From: Acinetobacter nosocomialis NIPH 2119
GTDB lineage: Bacteria; Pseudomonadota; Gammaproteobacteria; Pseudomonadales; Moraxellaceae
Direction of reading: 5' to 3'
NCBI RefSeq assembly: GCF_000368085.1
Contig: NZ_KB849239.1
Location: 3,691,467-3,755,466, forward strand
DNA length: 64,000 nucleotides
Shown: piece by piece, positions 44,182 to 54,021 of the stretch
Layout of the letters: each line of letters begins with the position of its first letter
Position numbering within the stretch: the stretch's first letter is position 1
Made by a program: the position numbers and the translations under genes
The notes under the pieces: model-generated
Seen by the model: the letters and a program-made list of their open reading frames with translations, nothing else
Told to the model about the DNA's origin: nothing
Databases searched by the model: none

Positions 44182-45540
44182 TTATTTGTGGGTTTCAGGT
44201 AGAACAATATTTAAAATTAGTGCTGCAATACCACCTGTTGCTACACCAGAACTAAAAATATTTTTAAATAACTCTGGCAAGTGCTCCAAAATTTGTGGAA
44301 CTTGGGCAACACCTAAACCGAGTGCAAGTGATATTGCAATAATTAAAAGTGCGCGACGATCGAGATGGATAGATGAAAGAATGTTAATGCCTGAGGCAGC
44401 AACTGCACCAAACATTACCATAACTGCTCCGCCTAATACTGCCTGTGGTACAGCTTGTATTACACCCGCTACAGCAGGGAATAGACCTAATATAATGAGT
44501 AAAGCTGCAATCCAGATCCCTACGTAACGACTAGCCACACCCGTGAGTTGAATAACCCCATTATTTTGGGCAAAAACAGAACTAGGGAAAGTATTAAATA
44601 ATCCTGCAAGTAAAGAGTTTGCGCCATTTACTAACACGCCACCTTTAATGCGTTGCATCCACTGAGGGCCATCTACAGGTTGGTTTGAAAGTTTGCTGGT
44701 TGCTGTGACATCACCAATTGCTTCTAATGAAGTCACCAAATAAATGAATGCCATTGGAATAAATAAGCCCCATGAGAAGCTTAAGCCAAAGTGCATTGGT
44801 GTTGGAATTTGAATGACTGGGGCGTCTTTTAGACCAGAGAAATCTAAATAACCCATGAAGCCGGCAAGAATGTAGCCAATAACTAAAGCAATCAAAATAG
44901 CTGAGCTTTTAATCCACACTATGCGTATGCGGTTTAAGATAATAATGATGGCAAGAACTGTACAAGACATTATAAGGTTATCAGAACTTGCAAAAGTATG
45001 ATCTTGCATGGCTTGATAACCACCACCCATACTAATCAAGCCTTCCTTAATAAGTGTCAAGCCAATCAGAAGGACAACAATACCTGTCACAAGCGGAGTA
45101 ATCAGTCTTTTTACCCATGGCAGAATTTGTGAAACACCCATTTCAATAAATGAACCAGCAATCACCACACCAAAAATAGCAGCCATAACTTGATTTACTG
45201 GCGTACCTGCAGCAACCATTGCACTACCGATACCAATAATTGGTCCAATAAAGTTAAAGCTTGTTCCTTGAACAATGAGCAGACCTGCACCGAAAGGACC
45301 AACTTTTTTGCATTGTAAGAAAGTTGCAATTCCTGAAATGACCAAAGACATGGATAAAATCATGTTAGTTTCGGTACGTGAAACGCCCAAAGCTAAACAA
45401 ATGAGAAGTCCAGGTGTAACAATCGGGACAATAATTGCAAGCAAATGTTGAAAAGCTGCTAGAAAAGCCACGAAGGGTTTTGGTCGGTCATCTAGTCCAT
45501 AAACGAGGTCAAGATGGTCTTGTGATGGTTGATTGGACAT
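44182..45540 (-). CDS. xanP: Xanthine permease XanP (NCS2 family)
   Basis: 452 residues from the ATG at 45540 (MSNQPSQDHLDLVYG); no clear ribosome site precedes it, and the frame extends to 45567. About 14 membrane segments. It resembles E. coli XanP over its full length: YGLDDRPKPF, IVQGTSFNFIGPI, the substrate-site region TSLEAIGDVTATSKLSNQPVDGP (in part), FAQNNGVIQLTGVASRYVG and VLGGAVMVMFGAVAASGI. It imports xanthine with protons. Divergent from typA across 178 nt. Confidence 0.88.
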   Translation of the reverse strand: MSNQPSQDHLDLVYGLDDRPKPFVAFLAAFQHLLAIIVPIVTPGLLICLALGVSRTETNMILSMSLVISGIATFLQCKKVGPFGAGLLIVQGTSFNFIGPIIGIGSAMVAAGTPVNQVMAAIFGVVIAGSFIEMGVSQILPWVKRLITPLVTGIVVLLIGLTLIKEGLISMGGGYQAMQDHTFASSDNLIMSCTVLAIIIILNRIRIVWIKSSAILIALVIGYILAGFMGYLDFSGLKDAPVIQIPTPMHFGLSFSWGLFIPMAFIYLVTSLEAIGDVTATSKLSNQPVDGPQWMQRIKGGVLVNGANSLLAGLFNTFPSSVFAQNNGVIQLTGVASRYVGIWIAALLIILGLFPAVAGVIQAVPQAVLGGAVMVMFGAVAASGINILSSIHLDRRALLIIAISLALGLGVAQVPQILEHLPELFKNIFSSGVATGGIAALILNIVLPETHK

Positions 45541-45718
45541 GGGGGTAAGTACGCCGCAATTTCGCAAATTGGCGCTATTCTAATCGAGATACCTATCTTT
45601 ACAAAACGAAATACAAGCTATTGGGAAATTTTTTTGTCAATGTCAATAAACTGTCACTACTCAAGAGTAGTGTTTTTCTGTATAATTTGCCCTCAAATTT
45701 CAGGCGTTTCTAATTTTC

Positions 45719-47554
45719 ATGTCAGATATCAAAAATCTCCGTAATATCGCAATTATTGCGCACGTCGACCACGGGAAAACCACACTTGTCGATAAACTAC
45801 TTCAGCAATCAGGTGCTCTCGGTGACCGAGCAGGCGAGATTGAGCGTGTCATGGACTCGAATGCGCTTGAAAGTGAACGTGGTATTACCATCTTAGCGAA
45901 AAACACTTCTATTACTTGGTTGGATAAGCGTACTGATACAACTTACCGTATCAACATCGTGGACACCCCGGGACACGCCGACTTCGGTGGTGAAGTAGAA
46001 CGTGTTATGTCGATGGTTGACTGCGTATTACTTCTTGTTGACTCTCAAGAAGGCCCAATGCCACAAACTCGTTTTGTGACACAAAAAGCCTTTGCTCGTG
46101 GTTTAAAACCAATCGTTATTATCAACAAAGTTGATAAACCAAGTGCGCGTCCAGACTGGGTAATCGATCAAGTGTTTGATTTGTTTGATAACCTTGGTGC
46201 AACTGATGAGCAACTTGATTTCCCAATCGTTTATGCATCAGGTTTACGTGGTGTAGCGGGTCCTGCTCCTGAAGAACTTGCAGAAGATATGACTCCGTTG
46301 TTCGAAACGATTGTAGACATCGTTGAGCCACCAGCGGTTGACGTTGATGGTCCATTCCAAATGCAGATTTCATCACTTGACTATAACAGCTTCGTAGGCG
46401 TTATCGGTGTTGGTCGTATTCAACGCGGTTCAGTAAAATTAAACACTCCTGTTACTGTAATTGACAAAGATGGCAATACACGTAACGGTCGTATCTTAAA
46501 AATCATGGGTTACCATGGTTTAGAGCGTATTGATGTTGACTCAGCATCTGCTGGTGACATCGTATGTATTACTGGTATTGATGCACTTAACATTTCTGAC
46601 ACGATTTGTGATCCGAAAAATGTTGAAGCATTACCAGCTTTATCTGTAGATGAACCTACAGTATCTATGACTTTCCAAGTAAACAACTCTCCGTTTGCTG
46701 GTAAAGAAGGTAAATTCGTAACTTCACGTAATATCCGTGAACGTCTTGATCGCGAATTAATTCACAACGTAGCTTTACGTGTTGAAGATACTGACAGTCC
46801 AGACCGTTTCAAAGTATCTGGCCGTGGTGAACTTCACCTTTCAGTTTTAATTGAAAACATGCGTCGTGAAGGTTTTGAAATGGGCGTATCACGTCCACAA
46901 GTAATCATCAAAGAAATTGATGGTGAAAGACAAGAACCTTACGAAAACGTAACGTTTGACGTTGAAGAACAGCATCAAGGTGCTGTAATGGAACAAATGG
47001 GTCACCGTAAAGGCGAAATGACTAATATGGAAGTTGACGGTAAAGGCCGTATCCGTATTGAAGCGACTGTTCCTTCACGTGGTCTTATCGGTTTCCGTTC
47101 TGAATTCTTGACTATGACTTCTGGTACAGGGATCATGACTTCAAGCTTCTCGCATTATGGCCCTGTTAAACAAGGTACTGTTGCGAAACGTCAAAACGGT
47201 GTGTTGATTTCTATGGTTCAAGGTACTTGCTTGGGCTATGCATTGTTCAGCTTGCAAGACCGTGGTCGTTTGTTCGCTAAACCACAGTTAGAAGTTTACG
47301 AAGGTATGATCGTGGGTATTAACTCTCGTTCAGACGATATGGTTGTAAACCCAACTAAAGCGAAACAATTAACTAACGTTCGTGCATCTGGTACAGATGA
47401 TGCTTTAACTTTAGTACCAGCAATTGAATTTACGCTTGAACAAGCGCTTGAATTCATTGAAGATGACGAGTTAGTAGAAGTTACTCCAAAATCAATCCGT
47501 ATCCGTAAGCGTTACTTGACTGAAAACGAACGTAAACGTAATCGTGATAAATAA
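45719..47554 (+). CDS. typA: Ribosome-associated GTPase TypA/BipA
   Basis: A 611-residue translational GTPase, full length. The G motifs are AHVDHGKTT (G1), the threonine of ESERGITI (G2), DTPGHADF (G3) and NKVDKP (G4). After the EF-Tu-like domain 2 come the EF-G-like domains and the BipA-specific C-terminal domain ending [16 protein letters not shown]. It binds ribosomes under stress, aids 50S assembly at low temperature and affects virulence and motility in other bacteria. Confidence 0.97.
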   Translation: MSDIKNLRNIAIIAHVDHGKTTLVDKLLQQSGALGDRAGEIERVMDSNALESERGITILAKNTSITWLDKRTDTTYRINIVDTPGHADFGGEVERVMSMVDCVLLLVDSQEGPMPQTRFVTQKAFARGLKPIVIINKVDKPSARPDWVIDQVFDLFDNLGATDEQLDFPIVYASGLRGVAGPAPEELAEDMTPLFETIVDIVEPPAVDVDGPFQMQISSLDYNSFVGVIGVGRIQRGSVKLNTPVTVIDKDGNTRNGRILKIMGYHGLERIDVDSASAGDIVCITGIDALNISDTICDPKNVEALPALSVDEPTVSMTFQVNNSPFAGKEGKFVTSRNIRERLDRELIHNVALRVEDTDSPDRFKVSGRGELHLSVLIENMRREGFEMGVSRPQVIIKEIDGERQEPYENVTFDVEEQHQGAVMEQMGHRKGEMTNMEVDGKGRIRIEATVPSRGLIGFRSEFLTMTSGTGIMTSSFSHYGPVKQGTVAKRQNGVLISMVQGTCLGYALFSLQDRGRLFAKPQLEVYEGMIVGINSRSDDMVVNPTKAKQLTNVRASGTDDALTLVPAIEFTLEQALEFIEDDELVEVTPKSIRIRKRYLTENERKRNRDK

Positions 47555-47577
47555 TTTTTCTTAAATGAAAAAAGACA

Positions 47578-47606
47578 AACCGCTAAATTCGTTTAGCGGT
47601 TTTTTA
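47578..47606 (+). terminator. typA terminator
   Basis: AACCGCTAAA (47578-47587), loop TTCG, TTTAGCGGTT (47592-47601), then T-run. Confidence 0.93.
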
Positions 47607-47792
47607 TTGCTTACTGGTAAAGCTGAAAGTAAACTTAAAATCATATTTTTCTTGTAAGCAAATATGTTGTTAAAGTGTGAAATAGCTTTCTTTTTTTGAA
47701 AAAAATATTAAATTATCAATATCATGGCGAGTACTATCTAGACGGATAAGAGGCCAGTGAAAAAAGAAAAATATGATGTGTTCCTCCCCCCT

Positions 47793-47806
47793 ACATCTGG
47801 AGATGT
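47793..47806 (+). promoter_or_regulatory. Small hairpin around the mscL ribosome-binding site
   Basis: ACATC (47793-47797) and GATGT (47802-47806) flank TGGA, so the Shine-Dalgarno GGAG (47799-47802) is in the loop. It may tune initiation; chance is possible for a 5-bp stem. Confidence 0.35.
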
Positions 47807-47810
47807 TTAG

Positions 47811-48242
47811 ATGAGTATTATTCAAGAATTTAAAGAATTTGCCATTAAAGGCAATATGATGGATTTAGCCATTGGTGTAATTATTGGTGGTGCTTTTGGC
47901 AAAATCGTAGACTCGTTAGTAAAAGATATCATCATGCCGCTTATCACTGTAATTACTGGTGGTGGTGTTGATTTCTCGCAGAAATTTATCGTATTAGGTG
48001 CAAATCCTAATAATTTACAATCTCTAGATGCCTTACAAAAAGCAGGTATCAATGTACTAAGTTATGGTAACTTCCTGACCATTTTAATTAATTTCCTGAT
48101 TTTGGCTTGGGTTGTGTTCTTAATGGTTAAATTATTAAACAAACTTCGCCGTGATAAGAATGAGCCAGAAGCTCCAGCTGCAACTCCTGAAGACGTACAA
48201 TTATTGCGCGAAATTCGTGATGAGTTGAAAAAGAAAGCTTAA
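47811..48242 (+). CDS. mscL: Large-conductance mechanosensitive channel MscL
   Basis: A 143-residue inner-membrane protein that opens under membrane tension to release solutes during osmotic downshock. The amphipathic N-terminal helix ([41 protein letters not shown]) leads into TM1 with the gate-lining [14 protein letters not shown]2 is [19 protein letters not shown]. The charged C-terminal bundle ends [11 protein letters not shown]. Monocistronic with its own terminator; a 256-nt gap precedes it. Confidence 0.96.
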   Translation: MSIIQEFKEFAIKGNMMDLAIGVIIGGAFGKIVDSLVKDIIMPLITVITGGGVDFSQKFIVLGANPNNLQSLDALQKAGINVLSYGNFLTILINFLILAWVVFLMVKLLNKLRRDKNEPEAPAATPEDVQLLREIRDELKKKA

Positions 48243-48252
48243 GCAGATTTCA

Positions 48253-48285
48253 AATAAAAAACGGTACTTAGAGTACCGTTTTTTA
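48253..48285 (+). terminator. mscL terminator
   Basis: ACGGTACT (48261-48268), loop TAG, AGTACCGT (48272-48279), with A-run before and T-run after. Confidence 0.92.
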
Positions 48286-48379
48286 TTACATCGTATTTTA
48301 TACTGGATTAGAGATATTGATAAAATTGCAAGGTCACAGTTAAGTTTAGCTAAGCATATTGAACAAGGAACATAAATTA

Positions 48380-48733
48380 ATGAATCAGCTTTTTGTATAT
48401 GGAACCTTATGCCCTAATAAAGCAAATGCTCATATTTTAGAGCAGATTGGTGGAAGCTGGACGAAAGCTAGTGTACGAGGGGTAATTCATATTTTAGATT
48501 GGGGGCCAGACAAAGGCTTAAAGGCCTTAGAGTTAGATCCACAAGCAGATTGGGTAGAAGGCTATTTGTTTAGCACAGAAAAGTTAGCAGAAAACTGGCA
48601 AATGTTAGATGATTTTGAAGGCTTTCAATACCAACGCGTGACAGCTGATATAAAACTAGAGTCGGGTGAATATATTAAAGCTTGGACATATCAAATGAAT
48701 GCCCAGGCTAATACTTTTGAAAACGATAATTAA
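48380..48733 (+). CDS. Gamma-glutamylcyclotransferase-fold protein (YtfP/AIG2-like)
   Basis: 117 residues from the ATG at 48380, with AAGGAACATAAATTA upstream. The family opening LFVYGTLCPNKANAHIL holds the substrate-binding Y-G-T-L loop, and the probable catalytic glutamate is in MLDDFEGFQYQRV. Members hydrolyse or cyclise gamma-glutamyl amines, though many YtfP-like proteins are unassigned. Convergent with ppiC, 11 nt away. Confidence 0.87.
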   Translation: MNQLFVYGTLCPNKANAHILEQIGGSWTKASVRGVIHILDWGPDKGLKALELDPQADWVEGYLFSTEKLAENWQMLDDFEGFQYQRVTADIKLESGEYIKAWTYQMNAQANTFENDN

Positions 48734-48744
48734 ATTAATGAGTC

Positions 48745-49035
48745 CTAACGTAAGCTGCCCATTCGGAATTTAACTTCTAAAAGATGATAGCCAAACTGAC
48801 TTTTGATAGGACCTTGTAACACGCGTTCAGCAGCAGTAAAAACGACTTTGTCGATAACAGGTACCAACTGTCCTTTTTTGACTTCACCAAGTTCACCGCC
48901 ACGTTTAGCTGAATTACAGGTAGAATATTGCTTGGCAAGTTTGGCAAAGTCAGCCCCACTTTGTAGCTTCTTTTTTAGCTGTTCGGCTAAGTCTTTATCT
49001 TTGACTAAAATATGTCGGACAATTGCTGTTTGCAT
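48745..49035 (-). CDS. ppiC: Parvulin-type peptidyl-prolyl isomerase PpiC
   Basis: 96 residues from the ATG at 49035 (MQTAIVRHILV); TTTGGAGAAAGACAAC upstream contains the ribosome site. It is a lone parvulin domain: ARHILV-like start, FAKLAKQYSTCNSAKRGGELGEVKKGQLVP in the middle and SQFGYHLLEV at the end. No signal peptide, so it should act in the cytoplasm like E. coli PpiC. It follows mutM by 19 nt. Confidence 0.9.
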   Translation of the reverse strand: MQTAIVRHILVKDKDLAEQLKKKLQSGADFAKLAKQYSTCNSAKRGGELGEVKKGQLVPVIDKVVFTAAERVLQGPIKSQFGYHLLEVKFRMGSLR

Positions 49036-49054
49036 GTTGTCTTTCTCCAAAAAA

Positions 49055-49879
49055 TTAAGGCTTTTTCAGCTTTTTAAGCGGTTGGCATTGTGGGCAAAAT
49101 ACACTGGCGCGTTGACCAAGTTTTAAGTTTTCTAATGTGGTTTCACAGTTAACACACATTTCTCCGGCACGACCGTATGCGAGCAATGTTTGCTGAAAAT
49201 AACCATTTTCACCCATGGCATTGCTGTAGTCTCGTAAAGTCGAGCCGCCTAAATCAATTGCCGATTTTAAAATGCGCTTAATCTCGATAACCAGTTTCTC
49301 AATTTGTTGCATAGTCAAATCGCCAGCAGGCTGAGCTGGGTGAATGCCAACATTAAACAAGCTTTCGGTTGCATAGATATTGCCAACACCAACCACTACA
49401 TGATTATCCATGAGTGCAATTTTTATGCCGACAGCTTTATTCTTGAGTTTGGAAGCTAAATATTCTGCATGAAAGTCAGTACTTAAAGGCTCTGGGCCTA
49501 AAGTATCGATGAGTTTGCCTTGAGTTTCAGGGTTAAGCCAAAGAATGCAGCCAAAACGACGTGGGTCGTGGTAACGTAACTGCTGATCTTCAAATTGAAT
49601 AATCAGATGATCATGCTTTCTCAATTCATCGTTTGGTTGACACAGACGAAAGCTACCTGACATGCCTAAATGCCAGAGCATTTGATCTTGTTCAAACTCT
49701 GCCAAAATATATTTTGAGCGACGATTTAATCCAATCAGGCGTTGCCCAACAAGTCTTTGAATATCATCTGGTATTGGCCAACGTAAGCTAGGGTTACGTA
49801 CTTCAACACTTAAAACTTTTTGATTCAATAAGGGAAATAAACTGGTTTTGGTGGTTTCAACTTCAGGTAACTCAGGCAT
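49055..49879 (-). CDS. mutM: Formamidopyrimidine-DNA glycosylase MutM (Fpg)
   Basis: 274 residues from the ATG at 49879, because the catalytic N-terminal proline must follow Met: MPELPEVETT gives Pro2 and Glu3. It removes 8-oxoguanine and FapyG and nicks the DNA by beta/delta elimination. The helix-two-turn-helix is near VGVGNIYATESLF. The C-terminal zinc finger is complete (CVNCETTL...VFCPQC). A longer frame to 49918 would bury the proline and is rejected. Probably cotranscribed with ppiC. Confidence 0.96.
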   Translation of the reverse strand: MPELPEVETTKTSLFPLLNQKVLSVEVRNPSLRWPIPDDIQRLVGQRLIGLNRRSKYILAEFEQDQMLWHLGMSGSFRLCQPNDELRKHDHLIIQFEDQQLRYHDPRRFGCILWLNPETQGKLIDTLGPEPLSTDFHAEYLASKLKNKAVGIKIALMDNHVVVGVGNIYATESLFNVGIHPAQPAGDLTMQQIEKLVIEIKRILKSAIDLGGSTLRDYSNAMGENGYFQQTLLAYGRAGEMCVNCETTLENLKLGQRASVFCPQCQPLKKLKKP

Positions 49880-49954
49880 GCCAACTCGCAGAATTAACAG
49901 ATATACTGGATTAATCAAGTATAACGTGTGGTATGTAATATTTCAGAGAATACT

Positions 49955-50521
49955 ATGTCAGATATTTTACCATTAAGCTGGTTTCAACGAGAAACTTCGG
50001 AAGTAGCATATGATTTAATCGGCTGCGTATTATGTAAGCGACAACCTGATGGACAAGTTATCCGCTGTACAATTAGTGAAACAGAAGCTTATTTAGGCGT
50101 GTGTGATAAAGCCTGCCATAGCTACAATGACAAACGTACCGCACGAACAGAAGTGATGTATCGCCATGGTGGTACCATTTATGTCTATTTAATTTATGGC
50201 ATGTATGAAATGCTCAACATTATTACTCAAACAGAAGGTGTACCTGAAGGAGTGATGATTCGATCAGCATTTTTAAATGGTGCTTCAACTAAAAAAGAAT
50301 ATAAGCTTTTGGCTGGACCTGGCAAACTGACGCGTTATTTAGGCATTAATCGGACTTTAAAAGGCCACACTTTAGGTGAAGAATCTGGACTATGGATTGA
50401 GGCAGCCACTACACAGCCAGAAGTGGTTTTAACGCCACGTATTGGAATTGATTATGCCGAGGAAGCAAAAGATTGGCCTGAACGATATTGCTGGAAAGAT
50501 CATCCATCTTTGAGCCGATAA
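49955..50521 (+). CDS. Mpg/AAG-type 3-methyladenine DNA glycosylase
   Basis: 188 residues from the ATG at 49955 (MSDILPLSWFQR). Family features: YDLIGCVLCKR, the catalytic glutamate in TISETEAYLG, then DKACHSYNDKRTARTEVMYRHGG and YVYLIYGMYEMLNIITQ. The late LLAGPGKLTRYLGI is also typical. It excises alkylated purines. Lying head to head with mutM 75 nt away, it makes a small base-excision-repair pair. Confidence 0.92.
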   Translation: MSDILPLSWFQRETSEVAYDLIGCVLCKRQPDGQVIRCTISETEAYLGVCDKACHSYNDKRTARTEVMYRHGGTIYVYLIYGMYEMLNIITQTEGVPEGVMIRSAFLNGASTKKEYKLLAGPGKLTRYLGINRTLKGHTLGEESGLWIEAATTQPEVVLTPRIGIDYAEEAKDWPERYCWKDHPSLSR

Positions 50522-50655
50522 CTCTTAAACTGGAAATCAATTTTTATATCGCAAAACGACTGTTCCAGATTTACAACAATGTAAACCGAATTCTATATCC
50601 AGACAAGACACTGCTTTTTGTTATCATAACTACAATATAAATAAAGGAAATAAGC

Positions 50656-52836
50656 ATGTCCTTATTACGCTTAGACCGACTTCATTACTGTATTTTGATG
50701 AGTATGGGCTGTATTTCTAGCCCACTTGTTTGGGCAGAAGACTTAAATTCAGACGTTGCCAAATTGCCAACTTTACATGTAGAAGCAACGCGTACTGATA
50801 CTACTTACTTACAAACACCTGCTTCGGTTTTCCGAATCGAGGCACCTCAGGCGGATAGTTCTTCACAAGTAAATTTAACTGAAGTTGTGAAGGGCATACC
50901 GAGTTTACAGATTCGTAACCGTGAAAATTATGCGCAAGATTTACAGCTTTCTATGCGTGGTTTTGGTGCACGTTCTACGTTTGGTGTCCGTGGTATTCGT
51001 CTTTATGTGGATGGTATCCCTGCAACAATGCCAGATGGGCAGGGCCAAACATCTAATATCGACTTAAGCAGTCTAGATCATGTTGAAGTCCTAACAGGGC
51101 CTTTTTCTTCACTTTATGGAAATTCATCAGGCGGGACTATTTTAACTTCTACTAAAGAAGGGCAAGGGAAAGACTCAATTGAGCTGAGCTATTCGGGTGG
51201 TAGTCACGATAAAAGCCGAGCTGGGTTAGTGCTACAAGGTGGAGCAAAAGGGGCGAATGAACCAAGTTATATTATTAGCTCATCATACTTCGATACTGAT
51301 GGTTACCGAGAACATAGCGGGGCAGAAAAAATATTAAATAATGCAAAGCTCAGTTGGAACCTTAATGATGGAAGTAAAATCAACTGGGTGACTAACTATG
51401 TCAAAATTAATGCCGATGATCCACAGGGTTTAACGCATGATCAGTGGAATGCGAATCCAAAGCAACAAGTTCCGTTTTTAAAGCAATTTAATGTTCGTAA
51501 AGATATCGAACAAACTCAAACGGGCATGACATGGTCTAAACCTATTAATGATAAAAATGAACTTTATGCCATGGCATATTTGGGTAATCGTCAAGTCACT
51601 CAGTATCAATCTATTCCAAAAGGCGATGTAACATTAAAAGATGGTAAACCTATTTACACAGGCCAAGCAAATCCTAATCATGCGGGTGGTGTAATTGATT
51701 TTGAACGTAATTATTATGGTGCTGATTTCCGTTGGACAGGTAAAGAGTTACTTCCAAATACCACTGTAAGCGTCGGGGTTGCAATCGATGCAATGGATGA
51801 AGACCGTAAAGGTTATGAAAATTTTAATGCGAATAGTGTTTATGGTGTGAAAGGTAAGTTACGCCGTAATGAAGACAATACTTTGTGGAATATCGATCCA
51901 TATTTACAAGCTTCGTGGCAGTTCTTACCCACATGGCGTCTAGATACAGGTGTGCGTTATAGTAATGTGCATTACAAGTCAAAAGATCATTTTACTTCAG
52001 GGCCTGATCAGTATGGGACTGTTAACGGTGATGATAGTGGCAAAACAGATTACGATAAAGTTTTACCGTCGCTTGCTTTAAGTTGGCAAATTTTACCTGA
52101 GCTCATGGCTTATATGAGTTATGCCAAAGGGTTTGAAACACCGACCTTTACTGAAATGGCTTATCCAGCCGATACGTCAAAGTCAGGTTTTAATTTTGAT
52201 TTAAAATCATCGACCAGTGATACCTATGAAGCTGGTTTAAAATCACAAAACCAATTAGGTGATTTTACTTTGGCAGTTTTTCAAACTAAAACCAAAAATG
52301 ACATTGTTTCAGCAGGAAGCTCAAATGGTCGTTCTACCTTCCGAAATGCGGATAAAACTTTGCGTGAAGGGGTAGAGTTTGCATGGAATAAAAAGTTGTG
52401 GCGAGATTTAACAGCGACAGCAAGCTATGCCTATTTAGATGCTACTTTTGATGCGGATATTCCTGCTTTAGGCAATATTGCTCAAATTCCAGATGGCAAT
52501 GCGATTCCTGGAATTGCTAAAAATCAGGCTTACATTTCTTTAGCTTGGCAACCGAGCCACGGACTATATGGTGGTGTAGATGTACAGTATATGGACAAAG
52601 TATACGTGAATGATACCAACAGTGACGCAGCACCAAGCTACAGTGTAACTTCAGCAAATATTGGTTATGCATGGGATTTAGGTGCTTGGAAGGTCAAAAG
52701 CTTTGCTCGTGTAGATAACCTATTTGATAAAAACTATGCGGGTTCAGTTATCGTAAATGATGGTAATGATCGTTACTTTGAACCCGCTGATGGGCGTAAC
52801 TGGAGTGCAGGTTTACGTGTAATTAAACAATTCTAG
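50656..52836 (+). CDS. pqqU: TonB-dependent receptor, PqqU (YncD)-like, probable PQQ uptake
   Basis: A 726-residue outer-membrane receptor. Signal peptide ends LVWA; TonB-box-like TLHVEATRT; plug domain with NRENYAQDLQLSMRGFG, IRLYVDGIPATMPDGQ and SSLYGNSSGGT. The plug and much of the barrel, including GFETPTFTEM and the final ADGRNWSAG, match E. coli YncD closely. YncD was renamed PqqU because it takes up pyrroloquinoline quinone. Because gcd in the same window needs PQQ, cofactor import is a coherent role. Ligand identity is inferred. Confidence 0.85.
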   Translation: MSLLRLDRLHYCILMSMGCISSPLVWAEDLNSDVAKLPTLHVEATRTDTTYLQTPASVFRIEAPQADSSSQVNLTEVVKGIPSLQIRNRENYAQDLQLSMRGFGARSTFGVRGIRLYVDGIPATMPDGQGQTSNIDLSSLDHVEVLTGPFSSLYGNSSGGTILTSTKEGQGKDSIELSYSGGSHDKSRAGLVLQGGAKGANEPSYIISSSYFDTDGYREHSGAEKILNNAKLSWNLNDGSKINWVTNYVKINADDPQGLTHDQWNANPKQQVPFLKQFNVRKDIEQTQTGMTWSKPINDKNELYAMAYLGNRQVTQYQSIPKGDVTLKDGKPIYTGQANPNHAGGVIDFERNYYGADFRWTGKELLPNTTVSVGVAIDAMDEDRKGYENFNANSVYGVKGKLRRNEDNTLWNIDPYLQASWQFLPTWRLDTGVRYSNVHYKSKDHFTSGPDQYGTVNGDDSGKTDYDKVLPSLALSWQILPELMAYMSYAKGFETPTFTEMAYPADTSKSGFNFDLKSSTSDTYEAGLKSQNQLGDFTLAVFQTKTKNDIVSAGSSNGRSTFRNADKTLREGVEFAWNKKLWRDLTATASYAYLDATFDADIPALGNIAQIPDGNAIPGIAKNQAYISLAWQPSHGLYGGVDVQYMDKVYVNDTNSDAAPSYSVTSANIGYAWDLGAWKVKSFARVDNLFDKNYAGSVIVNDGNDRYFEPADGRNWSAGLRVIKQF

Positions 52837-52845
52837 GAATTTAAA

Positions 52846-53955
52846 ATGGCAAAATTATTTGAAACGGTTAATTTTGATTCGCTACAACTGGTCAATAGAA
52901 TTGTAATTGCCCCAATGTGTCAGTATTCGGCAACTGATGAAGGCGAAATTACCTATTGGCATGAGCAGCAATGGGCAAATTACGCGTTGTCTGGAGCTGG
53001 GTTATGCATTGTAGAAGCTACGGCTGTACAAGCGGAAGGTCGAATTAGTTACGCAGATCTTGGACTTTGGAATGATCAGCAACGTGACCAAATCAAAACT
53101 TTATTAGGAAAAGTTAAAACACTTTCTCCTATGCCATTTGGAATTCAGTTAGCACATGCTGGACGTAAGGCATCAACTGAAAAGCCTTGGTTGGGGAAAG
53201 GTCAAATTGCAAAAGATCAGCCACATGGTTGGCAAACAGTTGCTCCAAGTACAAGTACTTTTTCAGTTCACGATGCTGCGCCACATGCATTAACAGTTGA
53301 TGAAATTAAACAAATTCAACAAGACTTTGCAGCTGCAGCAAAACGTGCAGTTGAAGCGGGCTTTGAGCTAATCGAAGTACATGCGGCGCATGGCTACTTG
53401 TTGCATCAATTTTTATCTCCAATTGCCAATCAACGTACTGACGAATATGGCGGCTCTTTAGAAAACCGTATGCGTATGACGCTTGAAGTACTTCAGGCAA
53501 TTAAACTTGCTGTTCCTGCGGGTTATCCTGTAGGGGTGCGTTTATCTGCAACTGATTGGATGGATGGTAACGAACAGTGGGACGTTGAGTCTACAGTTGG
53601 GTTATCAAAAGCTTTAGAGCAACTGGGAGCCGCTTATATCCATGTCTCTAGTGGTGGCTTACATGAACACCAAAATATTACCATCGGGGCAGGTTACCAA
53701 GTACCATTCGCGGAGCAGGTTAAAAAACATGTATCTATTCCTGTGATTGCGGTAGGTCTTATTACTGATCCACAGCATGCTGAACAAATTTTAGAAAACC
53801 AACAAGCTGATGCCATTGGTCTTGCACGTGCAATGTTATATGACCCACGTTGGCCATGGCATGCTGCAGCTACATTGGGGGCAAAAGTCAAAATTGCTCC
53901 TCAATATTTGCGTTGTCAACCACATGGCTTAAAACAGCTTTTTGATTCTTTTTAG
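52846..53955 (+). CDS. Old-yellow-enzyme family FMN reductase (YqjM/XenA-like)
   Basis: A 369-residue TIM-barrel flavoenzyme that reduces activated C=C bonds with NAD(P)H. YqjM-class signs are the regulatory cysteine in APMCQYSATD, the substrate histidine pair in EVHAAHGYLLHQFLSPIANQRTDEYGGSLENR (in part), and the FMN-phosphate site GLARAMLYDPRW. It begins 9 nt after the receptor gene, so the two are probably one operon, though the link between their roles is unclear. Confidence 0.9.
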   Translation: MAKLFETVNFDSLQLVNRIVIAPMCQYSATDEGEITYWHEQQWANYALSGAGLCIVEATAVQAEGRISYADLGLWNDQQRDQIKTLLGKVKTLSPMPFGIQLAHAGRKASTEKPWLGKGQIAKDQPHGWQTVAPSTSTFSVHDAAPHALTVDEIKQIQQDFAAAAKRAVEAGFELIEVHAAHGYLLHQFLSPIANQRTDEYGGSLENRMRMTLEVLQAIKLAVPAGYPVGVRLSATDWMDGNEQWDVESTVGLSKALEQLGAAYIHVSSGGLHEHQNITIGAGYQVPFAEQVKKHVSIPVIAVGLITDPQHAEQILENQQADAIGLARAMLYDPRWPWHAAATLGAKVKIAPQYLRCQPHGLKQLFDSF

Positions 53956-53967
53956 TTTTTAAATATG

Positions 53968-53994
53968 CGGGCAAATTAAGATTTGCCCGTTTTT
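53968..53994 (+). terminator. Terminator after the flavin reductase gene
   Basis: CGGGCAAAT (53968-53976), loop TAAG, ATTTGCCCG (53981-53989), then TTTTT. Confidence 0.92.
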
Positions 53995-54021
53995 CTTTTG
54001 AAATGAGTGAGGAAGTAGTCT

